Program-made: the position numbers and the translations under genes | Source of the DNA: an uncultured Bacteroidaceae bacterium | GTDB lineage: Bacteria > Bacteroidota > Bacteroidia > Bacteroidales > Bacteroidaceae | Direction of reading: 5' to 3' | DNA: 64,000 nt | Assembly (NCBI GenBank): GCA_934293005.1 | Contig: CAKQYA010000006.1 | Coordinates: 33,686-97,685, forward strand | The notes under the pieces: model-generated | The model's database searches: none | Seen by the model: the letters and a program-made list of their open reading frames with translations, nothing else | Told to the model about the DNA's origin: nothing | In this document: one piece after another, positions 1 to 7,453 of the stretch | How the letters are laid out: every line of letters begins with the position of its first letter | Position numbering within the stretch: the first letter of the stretch is position 1

Positions 1-1103
1 AGCCCAACGGGGAAAACTACACAATAGGTGAAGCTCTGGCTCAAGCAAAGGCCGACATAGCAGGCTCACTCAGATTGTCATCATCCGACATGGACTCTAT
101 CAACAAGGTGCATTTCATCTTGCTTGGCGACCCTGCCATCAAACTGTGTCCACCCAAATACAATGTGAAGATTGACCGTTTCAATGGATTGGACACAAGC
201 AGCGGTGACAGGCCCAACATCTCAGCAGGCGACATAGTGACTGTGGAGGGACGTATTGTCGATGAAGATGGCAACGACATTGACGACTTCAATGGAATAC
301 TCAGTTCTTCTGTCTATGACAGCGAGGAGCATATAGTGTGCAAGAACAACGCTAATGAAGACATCACCAAGTTCGAGTATGACGACCGCACACGAGTGAT
401 CTATTCAGGCTCAGATTCGATACGCTCTGGCAAGTTCACATTCTCCTTCCCCGTGACTATCGACATCAATTACTCAGACAATACAGGCATGCTCTATCTG
501 CATGCCATCAACCAGAAGAAGACCGACGAGGCTCACGGCATCTTCGACAAGTTCACCGTAGGAGGTTCTAACACAGAGAATGTGACAGACACCATAGGTC
601 CTGCCATTCTGGCTTTCTGTGACGGCTATACAACAAAAGACAGCGTCACCACGTATACCACAGAAAACCCGACCTTGCGCATCGTGCTTTCCGACGATAG
701 CGGAATCAACACCACAGGCAGTGGCCTGGGACACGACATTGTTGCAATCATCGATGGCAAGGAATCAATGACATACTCCCTCAACAGCTACTACACTCCA
801 GATGCCGGCAGTTATAAAACAGGCAGCATCAGCTACTCACTCCCTTCTTTGCCGGCAGGCACACACACACTGTTGGTAAGAGCCTTCGACACTCTCAACA
901 ATATGGGCGAAAGCTTCTACACATTCGAAGTGGTGGAAGGCATGCGGCAAGAATATGACATCATAGACATGTCGGGACGCGTGCTGCAGCATGGCAAGGA
1001 TATAAGCAGCCTCAAGCCAGGAGTGTACATAAGACGTATAAGATTGACTTCTCCTGCGGGGACAATATACACCAAAGCAGAAAAGTTTGCAGTGACACAA
1101 TAA
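1..1103 (+). CDS. porU: PorU, type IX secretion sortase, C-terminal part (5' end outside window)
   Basis: The frame is open from base 3, so the gene enters from the left and only about the last 366 residues are present. PorU is the C25 (gingipain-like) peptidase of the type IX secretion system that removes C-terminal signals from cargo at the cell surface and links the cargo to lipopolysaccharide. The visible part holds the LLGDPAIKL motif that closes C25 catalytic domains, followed by beta-rich Ig-like sequence and a C-terminal segment (IDMSGRVLQ...LKPGVYI) resembling a type IX sorting domain. The catalytic His and Cys lie upstream and cannot be checked. porV follows after 74 bases, the usual porU-porV order, which strengthens the call. 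Confidence 0.88.
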   Translation, partial: PNGENYTIGEALAQAKADIAGSLRLSSSDMDSINKVHFILLGDPAIKLCPPKYNVKIDRFNGLDTSSGDRPNISAGDIVTVEGRIVDEDGNDIDDFNGILSSSVYDSEEHIVCKNNANEDITKFEYDDRTRVIYSGSDSIRSGKFTFSFPVTIDINYSDNTGMLYLHAINQKKTDEAHGIFDKFTVGGSNTENVTDTIGPAILAFCDGYTTKDSVTTYTTENPTLRIVLSDDSGINTTGSGLGHDIVAIIDGKESMTYSLNSYYTPDAGSYKTGSISYSLPSLPAGTHTLLVRAFDTLNNMGESFYTFEVVEGMRQEYDIIDMSGRVLQHGKDISSLKPGVYIRRIRLTSPAGTIYTKAEKFAVTQ

Positions 1104-1177
1104 AAAGTATACAAACTCGTTTTTTATTATCAGAGAGTCACTACAGCGCTCTTAATAAAAAAACATCCACTAAAACA

Positions 1178-2398
1178 ATGAGAAAAACAATAATAGCCCT
1201 CACAGCCGCAGCCTTTGCATCATCAGCTATGGCCCAGGATGTGAAGAATCAGCTCAACCCTGTCTATCATGGTGTGACTTCTCTGGCCATAGCTCCAGAT
1301 GCTCGCGCAGCCGGCATGGGTGATATAGGAGCTGCAACAGACCCTGATGTCAACTCACAATACTGGAACCCAGCCAAGTATCCATTCTGCATCAGCCGTG
1401 CAGGACTGTCGGTCAACTACACCCCATGGCTCCGCCAGTTGGTGTCGGACATAGACCTTGCCAACATTACAGGCTACACACGCCTTGGCGACTATGATGC
1501 CCTCTCTGGTTCGCTCCGCTATTTCTCATTGGGTGAAGTGTACACAAGTTTTGAAGAAAATGCTGATGTAATCAAGCCTTACGAGCTGTCGGTAGATGTG
1601 GCATACTCACGCATGCTTTCTGAAACATTCTCGGCAGCTGTTGCTCTGCGTTACATCTATTCCGACCTTGCATACAAGCAGGATGACGATGTCACTCCTG
1701 GTTCAGCTTTTGCAGCCGACATTGGCCTCTATCACAATGGATACATCAATCTCAGTGGTCATGAGAGCCAGTTGGGATGGGGTCTTAACATCAGCAATAT
1801 CGGTTCGAAGATATCATACGACAGCGGCAACACATCTGAATTTCTGCCTACCAACATGCGTTTCGGCCTCTCGCTGATGGTGCCAATTGATGAATACAAC
1901 ACCATCTCATTCTCTGCAGATGCCAACAAGCTCCTTGTGCCGACACGTCTTACCATGGAACAGTATGTGAAGCACATGGTTGAGACGGAAGGTGGCGAAT
2001 CTTCTGAATACGAGCAGGATTATGGTGGCTACCGCACATGGCTTGAGGGTGAGGGCTACTACAACGTGTCGCCAATCTCAGGCATCTTCAAATCGTTCCA
2101 TGATGCTCCTAACGGCTTCAAAGAAGAATTGCAGGAGGTGCAATGGAGCGCAGGTATGGAATATGCCTACAACAACCAGTTCTTCCTCCGTGCAGGTTAT
2201 CACTACGAACACCCAAACAAGGGCAACCGTACATATTTCACAGTCGGAGCTGGTTTCAAGATGAACATATTCTCTCTTGACGCTGGATATGTGATTTCGA
2301 CAGCACAGAGCAATCCACTCGACCAGACACTGCGCTTTTCACTCGCTTTCGACATGGATGGCATAGGCGACCTGTTGGGCAAGAAGAGAAGAAGATAA
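1178..2398 (+). CDS. porV: PorV (LptO) outer-membrane barrel of type IX secretion
   Basis: 406 residues with a clear signal peptide ending near AMAQ. PorV is a FadL-like outer-membrane beta barrel that shuttles type IX cargo from the translocon to the PorU sortase complex. The protein has the family's N-terminal NQLNPVYHGVTSLAIAPDAR segment, then RAAGMGDIGAAT and the SQYWNPAKYPF motif, followed by alternating barrel strands and a basic end (GKKRRR). It lies directly downstream of porU on the same strand, as in Porphyromonas and Prevotella, and is probably co-transcribed with it. The start is the only ATG before the signal peptide. Confidence 0.93.
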   Translation: MRKTIIALTAAAFASSAMAQDVKNQLNPVYHGVTSLAIAPDARAAGMGDIGAATDPDVNSQYWNPAKYPFCISRAGLSVNYTPWLRQLVSDIDLANITGYTRLGDYDALSGSLRYFSLGEVYTSFEENADVIKPYELSVDVAYSRMLSETFSAAVALRYIYSDLAYKQDDDVTPGSAFAADIGLYHNGYINLSGHESQLGWGLNISNIGSKISYDSGNTSEFLPTNMRFGLSLMVPIDEYNTISFSADANKLLVPTRLTMEQYVKHMVETEGGESSEYEQDYGGYRTWLEGEGYYNVSPISGIFKSFHDAPNGFKEELQEVQWSAGMEYAYNNQFFLRAGYHYEHPNKGNRTYFTVGAGFKMNIFSLDAGYVISTAQSNPLDQTLRFSLAFDMDGIGDLLGKKRRR

Positions 2399-2496
2399 AA
2401 AGCACAAGCTGACAAGAGCCGAAAAGAATAAATAACGCACAACTGCCCAACTGGCGTCGGCATGATGACATGTTTGGGATAAATACAAGAAAATCC

Positions 2497-2979
2497 ATGA
2501 AGACACGTATAGGAATGGGATATGACGTCCATAAATTGGCAGAAGGACGCGATCTTTGGATCGGAGGCATCAAACTGGCCCACACGCATGGTCTGCTTGG
2601 ACATTCCGATGCAGATGTGCTCATACATGCCATTTGCGACGCCCTCTTCGGTGCGGCCAACATGCGTGACATAGGCTATCATTTCCCTCCAAAGAAAGGC
2701 AATGAGTATGAGAATATAGATTCAAAGATTCTTCTCAAGCGCACCGTAGAACTGATTGCCACCAAAGGATACCGCATAGGCAATATTGACGCCACGATAT
2801 GTGCAGAACATCCTAAGATGAACCCGCATATACCTGACATGCAGTCGGTGCTCGCTCAAGTGATGGGCATAGACATAGATGACATCTCCATAAAAGCAAC
2901 AACAACAGAAAAGTTGGGATTCACAGGCAGAGAAGAAGGCATCAGCGCATATGCTGTGGCTCTTATAGAGAAAGATTGA
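2497..2979 (+). CDS. ispF: 2-C-methyl-D-erythritol 2,4-cyclodiphosphate synthase
   Basis: IspF converts CDP-methylerythritol 2-phosphate to the 2,4-cyclodiphosphate in the MEP isoprenoid pathway in the cytosol. The product starts MKTRIGMGYDVHKL; the metal ligands of the family are visible in GYDVH and in HSDADVLIHA, and the C-terminal KATTTEKLGFTGREEGI signature is intact. The reading frame extends to an ATG at 2470, but a start at 2497 gives 160 residues, the usual family length, so 2497 is preferred. A strong palindromic terminator follows. Confidence 0.95.
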   Translation: MKTRIGMGYDVHKLAEGRDLWIGGIKLAHTHGLLGHSDADVLIHAICDALFGAANMRDIGYHFPPKKGNEYENIDSKILLKRTVELIATKGYRIGNIDATICAEHPKMNPHIPDMQSVLAQVMGIDIDDISIKATTTEKLGFTGREEGISAYAVALIEKD

Positions 2980-2992
2980 CTAACACAAAACT

Positions 2993-3044
2993 CAATTCAA
3001 TAAAAGCAGGCAAGATAATTATCTTGCCTGCTTTTATTGAATTG
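2993..3044. terminator. Perfect 26-bp-arm palindromic terminator after ispF
   Basis: Two 26-base arms are exact reverse complements with no loop base between them (centre at 3018/3019). The core AGCAGGCAAGATAA is followed on the other side by its complement and a run of TTTTATT. It lies 13 bases after the ispF stop and separates it from the convergent methyltransferase gene, so it probably works in both directions. Confidence 0.85.
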
Positions 3045-3144
3045 TCCACCAACATACATCAGCGTATCCATATTGCCTTTGTCACGACTTGGCAAAGGCT
3101 CTTGTTTCAGTCAAAACATACCACAAGAAAAACATGATACATTT

Positions 3145-4593
3145 TTATTTCCTTTTTAAAACCTGGTTGATATCCTCGTGCACCATACTGTTACTGTTGT
3201 CAGCAATACTATTGAGTGCATACTGATCGAAGATATCAAGGAAGTTGAGTTCGTGACACTTATTCGTAACAGTTGAAGTTTGTGTATTATGATCCTTTAC
3301 AACGACTAACTGTGACTGCTTATACATAATTTCCCTAACTGCGGAAGTACAATCTTGTGTATCTTCAGGCATTATCTTCTGAATATCATTGAAGAGACGA
3401 ATAAGTGAACGACCTACAGCCCAAGCTAAATTAACAGGAACTGCGTTACCTATTTGTTTGTATTTATCACTCATACTTCCCTGAAAATTCCAGCTATCGG
3501 GAAATGTCTGAATACGAGCATATTCGCGAATACTCAACGGGCGTGTTTCTAAAGGATGACAACGCTCTGTCTGCTTTTGACAGGGAGAGCATGTAAGTGT
3601 CAATGAAGGTTCATCAAGAGACAATCTTCTTGCCATACCGGTCTTTCCCCCACCAAGCAACCAACTACCTCCCATATAATCTTTGGCAACATTTTCTGGC
3701 AGACTTCTCCAATCGCCACCTTGCGGCACCATTGCCAAAACTCGCTTTTTCTTCTCCGGATACTGCGCCCCCTCAGAAACAGGAACATCCTTATCAAAAA
3801 TCACACTTTTATAGAGAGCGTCGCGAAGCGTCAATACTTCATAATAGGGAGTAGGCCAATGGAACTCTACCTGTTTAGCAATATCGTTACGAATCGCAAT
3901 GAGAATCAAGCGCTCTCGCTTCTGCGGCACTTGATACATTATCGCACGCAACACACGAGGTTCAACAAGTGTGTACCCTAATTCAGCTATAGCATTTTTA
4001 ATCGTCTCGAATGTTCGTCCATTTTCATGCGAGATTAATCCCTTAACATTTTCTCCCATAAATACTTTCGGCTGAATTTCCTTTACAGCTCGGGCTAATT
4101 CAAAAAATAGAGTACCACGGGTATCGTTGAATCCCGCACCTTTTCCAGCATATGAAAATGCCTGGCAAGGGAAACCACCTGACAAAAAATCCACCTTACC
4201 TCTTAAAGGAGTAAAATCTATGTGGCGCACGTCACCCTCTATCACATTCCATTCAGGTCTGTTTGTTTTAAGAGTCTTGCATGCTGCCGTTTCAAACTCA
4301 TTCAGCAGCACATGGTGGAACCCTGCCAGCGACATTCCTAGGGCTAGACCACCACCGCCAGCAAATAGTTCTATTGAATTGAATTGGCGTAAGGGGGTAA
4401 CTACAGACTCATTTGCCCAATTGCTTTTAAGCATAGAATTTACTTCAGGAATTGCCTTAAGTTCTTCCATGTCAAATCCAGCGACACCATTTTGCTGGCG
4501 TAGCGGATAAAGCCCATTTTTACCCCATGTTTGGACCGTACGGTTAGAGGTACCAATAAGTGCAGCTAAATTATTTTCAGATATAAACGTCAT
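3145..4593 (-). CDS. DNA (cytosine-5-)-methyltransferase of a type II R-M system, with N-terminal HTH
   Basis: 482 residues. Residues 1-50 look like a MerR/excisionase-type helix-turn-helix (NLAALIGTSNRTVQTWGKNG), unusual for the basic family and often linked to self-regulation. The m5C core follows: motif I IELFAGGGGLALG (from about 74), motif IV GGFPCQAFS with catalytic Cys143, motif VI ENV, motif VIII QKRERL and motifs IX-X IQTFPDSW...QIGNAVP. It starts 2 bases after the stop of the endonuclease gene, which is transcribed first. A tail of about 80 residues after motif X has no recognised motif. The target site cannot be read from sequence. Confidence 0.92.
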   Translation of the reverse strand: MTFISENNLAALIGTSNRTVQTWGKNGLYPLRQQNGVAGFDMEELKAIPEVNSMLKSNWANESVVTPLRQFNSIELFAGGGGLALGMSLAGFHHVLLNEFETAACKTLKTNRPEWNVIEGDVRHIDFTPLRGKVDFLSGGFPCQAFSYAGKGAGFNDTRGTLFFELARAVKEIQPKVFMGENVKGLISHENGRTFETIKNAIAELGYTLVEPRVLRAIMYQVPQKRERLILIAIRNDIAKQVEFHWPTPYYEVLTLRDALYKSVIFDKDVPVSEGAQYPEKKKRVLAMVPQGGDWRSLPENVAKDYMGGSWLLGGGKTGMARRLSLDEPSLTLTCSPCQKQTERCHPLETRPLSIREYARIQTFPDSWNFQGSMSDKYKQIGNAVPVNLAWAVGRSLIRLFNDIQKIMPEDTQDCTSAVREIMYKQSQLVVVKDHNTQTSTVTNKCHELNFLDIFDQYALNSIADNSNSMVHEDINQVLKRK

Positions 4594-4595
4594 AG

Positions 4596-5312
4596 TTATA
4601 ATCCACCTTTCTCTCTGATTTCTTCTGCAATTTCTTCCACTTTGGCTAGGATAAGTGCACTTCCATCAATGCCATCTTCATCCACGACCTCACCAAAAGC
4701 CTTAGCCAAACGATGATAAAAGTTTTTATCACCAGTAAGATGCATCCAAAAATCTGCCCCACACAATACAGGATAATGCGTATCTATCGCCTTATAGAAA
4801 GAAGATAAATTTTCTTTATCTCCATACAATACCCCAACTACAAGATCATCAAACTGCAATCCCATTCTGTCCAGTCTAGACTTGTTCAAAAGATATTTAA
4901 AATGAGTTAGAATTGTGGTAATATCATCCTTATTGATTGTTTTTGGCCCCGCCTTGCACTGACAATATTTGCGACGACCATCAATAGCGTCAACGAATTC
5001 TATATCTATACCATCAATACCTGATGCACCACCGACAACCTCCTGAAGTTGGGCTATAAACACCTGAACATTTTGTCCGAAACTGGTACTAAGACTTGTG
5101 CCAAGAATACGTGGATAGACCAGAGCTTTGGCCAAACTAAGTGGCTGCGTATCTCCACATAGGAAAGCAGCTAGATAATTGATTAGAAACGGATTTATAT
5201 CAAAGCTGCTCAGATGAAGCTTATTCAGATTCTTCAAATGATTAGGTATGATAATAGAGCGGAAATATTGCTTTCCACTCTCTATAATGGCTTGTTTCTG
5301 TTGCTCTGTCAT
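4596..5312 (-). CDS. Type II restriction endonuclease, PD-(D/E)XK type
   Basis: 238 residues, adjacent to and translationally coupled with the cytosine methyltransferase. A PD-(D/E)XK core is visible around residues 100-130: GIDGIDIEFVDAIDG, then YCQCKAGPKTINKDD, where the Asp/Glu pair and the Q-C-K lysine form the likely metal site. The KAGP-x-TINKDD pattern recalls the Eco47II/PmeII-like group of type II enzymes; that subfamily and any specificity are from memory and uncertain. The endonuclease gene is upstream of the methyltransferase gene, so the HTH on the methyltransferase may keep expression in balance. Confidence 0.75.
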   Translation of the reverse strand: MTEQQKQAIIESGKQYFRSIIIPNHLKNLNKLHLSSFDINPFLINYLAAFLCGDTQPLSLAKALVYPRILGTSLSTSFGQNVQVFIAQLQEVVGGASGIDGIDIEFVDAIDGRRKYCQCKAGPKTINKDDITTILTHFKYLLNKSRLDRMGLQFDDLVVGVLYGDKENLSSFYKAIDTHYPVLCGADFWMHLTGDKNFYHRLAKAFGEVVDEDGIDGSALILAKVEEIAEEIREKGGL

Positions 5313-5362
5313 CTCTGTATATTTTAACTATGTTTTTACTCAAGTTTCGCATGTAAGCTCCA

Positions 5363-5453
5363 CACGCCCTGAAAGGGCAGAAGCTCATAGCCCAGGGCAT
5401 CGCCCTAGGTGATTATGGACACAACCCTGTCGCCCTGTAAGGGCAAAAGCTTT
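5363..5453. repeat. GCCCT-rich intergenic repeat
   Basis: Contains CGCCCTGAAAGGGC, GCCCAGGGCATCGCCCT and CGCCCTGTAAGGGC, three short GCCCT/AGGGC inverted units in about 90 bases. Very similar GCCCTGAAGGGGC arrays are scattered between genes in many Bacteroidetes and produce spurious short ORFs. No coding role is seen here. Confidence 0.6.
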
Positions 5454-5470
5454 AAGCAATACCCATAAAA

Positions 5471-5554
5471 AAGTATCTTAGGATACTTGGCCAAGTATCT
5501 TAGGATACTTTGCGAAGTATCTTAGGATACTTTACAAAGTATCCTTACTATCAT
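5471..5554. repeat. Tandem array of a 22-bp palindromic unit (3.5 copies)
   Basis: The 18-base unit AAGTATCTTAGGATACTT (7-base stem, TTAG loop) occurs at 5471, 5493 and 5515, separated by the 4-base spacers GGCC and TGCG. A half copy follows at 5537 and runs into CCTTACTATC. The period is exactly 22 bases. The same unit, with changed loops, occurs at 49.2 kb and 56.7 kb as part of repeat family B. Confidence 0.85.
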
Positions 5555-5645
5555 TTTTTTGGCCGCATTCTATGGTCTTTAAATCTTATGCACAAAAGGC
5601 CTGGACAACAACGCTAATTCAAGTGAACGACTATTGAGGAATCTA

Positions 5646-6662
5646 TCACATGAATCCTATAGCCACACTTATCGACAAAAGGAAGCCGAAGAAAAAGATG
5701 TTTCTCGCTGTAACGCCCAGCACCTTATTAAGATCCTTGCCATCCAAACTCTGGAACTGCCTCAATGCTCTGAAATGCAGAATGAGATACACAAGCATAA
5801 ATGGATATTTGATGCTGGATAACGGGAAAAGGAACAACGCTACGATGGCTATGATAGTGGCAAAGACGCCAAGCCACATATATATGTCCTGGCAAATCTG
5901 CTCACCTTCTTTTCTTCCTTGCGTTTCGCCTAATTTCTTGACTTGCTTCTCTATTATCCTAACAATGATGGTACGCTTGCCACTGATGGCGTCCTGATTG
6001 CGGTCACGGTAGTTGTTCACCACAAGAAGCGTGTCTGTAGCCAGTCCCATAGCCAAACCAGCAAGTATAAGAGGCACATCGAAGTATTGTCCTGAAGTAG
6101 CCACATAAGACGTAAACGCTACAGGCACAATGCCAAAAAACACCACGACCAGCACATCGCCCCATCCCATATACGACAGTCTGGTGGTATAAAGGAAACA
6201 ACCTGCCACACATAGCAGTCCAACCACAAGCAACTCATATTGCCATGCCCACATAATGATGCCAATGCCTACAAGACACGACAGCGCGGTGGTGACGATG
6301 ATGCCTGTGCGCATAGCTTCTGGTGATATCCATCCTTGCGCGCATGCACGCTCAGGTCCTAACCGGTCTTCTCTGTCTGCGCCTTTCTTGAAGTCGAAAT
6401 AGTCATTGACAAAGTTTGCGTCAATCTGCATGAGCAATGCAAAAAGCAGGCACAGGCCAAATGGCACAAGCAGATTGAACAATAAGCCACTGACAGCTTC
6501 TGATGACTGAACAGCTAAAGACTCACCTTTAAACATGAGAAACTTCATTACAGAAAAAGCAAAAGCGCCGCCCACAAGCACAGGGGCAGCAGCTCCTGCA
6601 AGCGTCTTCGGTCTGCTTGCAAGCCACCATGCACGAAAAGAGTTCAATTTAATGTCACTCAT
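5646..6662 (-). CDS. menA: 1,4-dihydroxy-2-naphthoate polyprenyltransferase
   Basis: MenA attaches the polyprenyl chain to dihydroxynaphthoate in the membrane, the step that makes demethylmenaquinone. The 338-residue product begins with the family motif WWLASRPKTLAGAAAPV and has the Asp-rich prenyl-diphosphate site NDYFDFKKGADREDR, a second Asp motif NNYRDRNQDAISGKRT, and eight to nine hydrophobic helices of the UbiA fold. The start overlaps the end of the upstream MORN gene by 8 bases, so the two are translationally coupled on the minus strand. There is no other men gene nearby. Confidence 0.95.
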   Translation of the reverse strand: MSDIKLNSFRAWWLASRPKTLAGAAAPVLVGGAFAFSVMKFLMFKGESLAVQSSEAVSGLLFNLLVPFGLCLLFALLMQIDANFVNDYFDFKKGADREDRLGPERACAQGWISPEAMRTGIIVTTALSCLVGIGIIMWAWQYELLVVGLLCVAGCFLYTTRLSYMGWGDVLVVVFFGIVPVAFTSYVATSGQYFDVPLILAGLAMGLATDTLLVVNNYRDRNQDAISGKRTIIVRIIEKQVKKLGETQGRKEGEQICQDIYMWLGVFATIIAIVALFLFPLSSIKYPFMLVYLILHFRALRQFQSLDGKDLNKVLGVTARNIFFFGFLLSISVAIGFM

Positions 6663-7275
6663 CCTTTCCTTTCCAATACTGAATGGTTATCGTATTATTC
6701 GTAAAGAACATCGCGCCAAATCCAAGGCGTTCGTTATTCTTGTAGCGACCATAGTAATAGTTGCCGTTGCTGTAGTAATAGATGCCGATTCCATCACGCT
6801 TGCCATTGACGGTCTCTCCCACATAACGATCTCCGTTCTGATAGTTGAGCGACTCAAACCTGTACGTTTTGCCATAATCGGCAGGCAGCGAATATTTGCC
6901 GCCATCTTTCATAATATACTGAGGGTCGCCCGTAGTAAGGTCATAACATATATAATGGTCATTCGAACCGACCTTTGCAGTGCGGACACCCATCTTTATG
7001 CCAAAAAGAAAATCGCCCAACCTGTACTGGCCATACACCACACCATCTTGATCTGTGTAATATGCTCCAAAGCCATATATGTTCTTGTCACGGGTAATCT
7101 GGCCAAAATACTGTCCATAAGATGTCTTAGCTATGCCACTGGCAAAACCTTTCACATAGTCGACAAATGCCGCATCATACTGTGCTGGAATCTGCGGATA
7201 CTTGTCTAATTTGGCAAACTGGGCATGCAGCGTCATTGGCAATGCCATGCTCAACAAGAGCGTTAATATCTTCAT
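6655..7275 (-). CDS. Exported MORN-repeat protein
   Basis: About 206 residues with a signal peptide (MKILTLLLSMALPMTLHAQ). The C-terminal half has MORN-type beta-hairpin repeats: FESLNYQNGDRYVGE, GKRDGIGIYYYSNGNYYYG and NERLGFGAMFF. MORN repeats commonly mediate protein or membrane association; no specific role can be assigned. The frame extends to ATG 7287, but a TAACTTTG -7 box (7292-7299) places transcription start near 7285, so the MKILT start at 7275 is preferred. The 3' end overlaps menA, suggesting co-transcription. Confidence 0.8.
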   Translation of the reverse strand: MKILTLLLSMALPMTLHAQFAKLDKYPQIPAQYDAAFVDYVKGFASGIAKTSYGQYFGQITRDKNIYGFGAYYTDQDGVVYGQYRLGDFLFGIKMGVRTAKVGSNDHYICYDLTTGDPQYIMKDGGKYSLPADYGKTYRFESLNYQNGDRYVGETVNGKRDGIGIYYYSNGNYYYGRYKNNERLGFGAMFFTNNTITIQYWKGKDE

Positions 7276-7291
7276 ATTTTTCATCATGGCA

Positions 7292-7299
7292 CAAAGTTA
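7292..7299 (-). promoter_or_regulatory. -7 box (TAACTTTG) for MORN-menA
   Basis: The minus strand reads TAACTTTG, a match to the Bacteroidetes -7 consensus TAnnTTTG, 16 bases before the preferred start codon. No clear TTTG -33 box is seen at the usual spacing. Confidence 0.55.
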
Positions 7300-7352
7300 G
7301 CAATTTATTCGTACAACATCACTATGTATGAATGCAAATCTGTTTAACGCAC

Positions 7353-7395
7353 AAAAAAACTCCAGGTATGAGCTTATGCCCATAACCTGGAGTTT
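7353..7395 (-). terminator. Terminator after the large outer-membrane protein gene
   Basis: Arms AAACTCCAGGT (7357-7367) and ACCTGGAGTTT (7385-7395) form a stem; reading the minus strand, it is followed by a run of T (complement of A at 7353-7359). It lies 58 bases after the stop of the 996-residue gene. Confidence 0.75.
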
Positions 7396-7453
7396 GCATT
7401 TTTAAATCTATTGTGTGTTATTATTTTCGAATGGCTAAGCAGCAATCTGTTCA

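Noticed and set aside
5471..5554. CRISPR or tandem operator array
   Set aside because: Spacers are only 4 bases and the unit recurs inside mobile repeat family B elsewhere.
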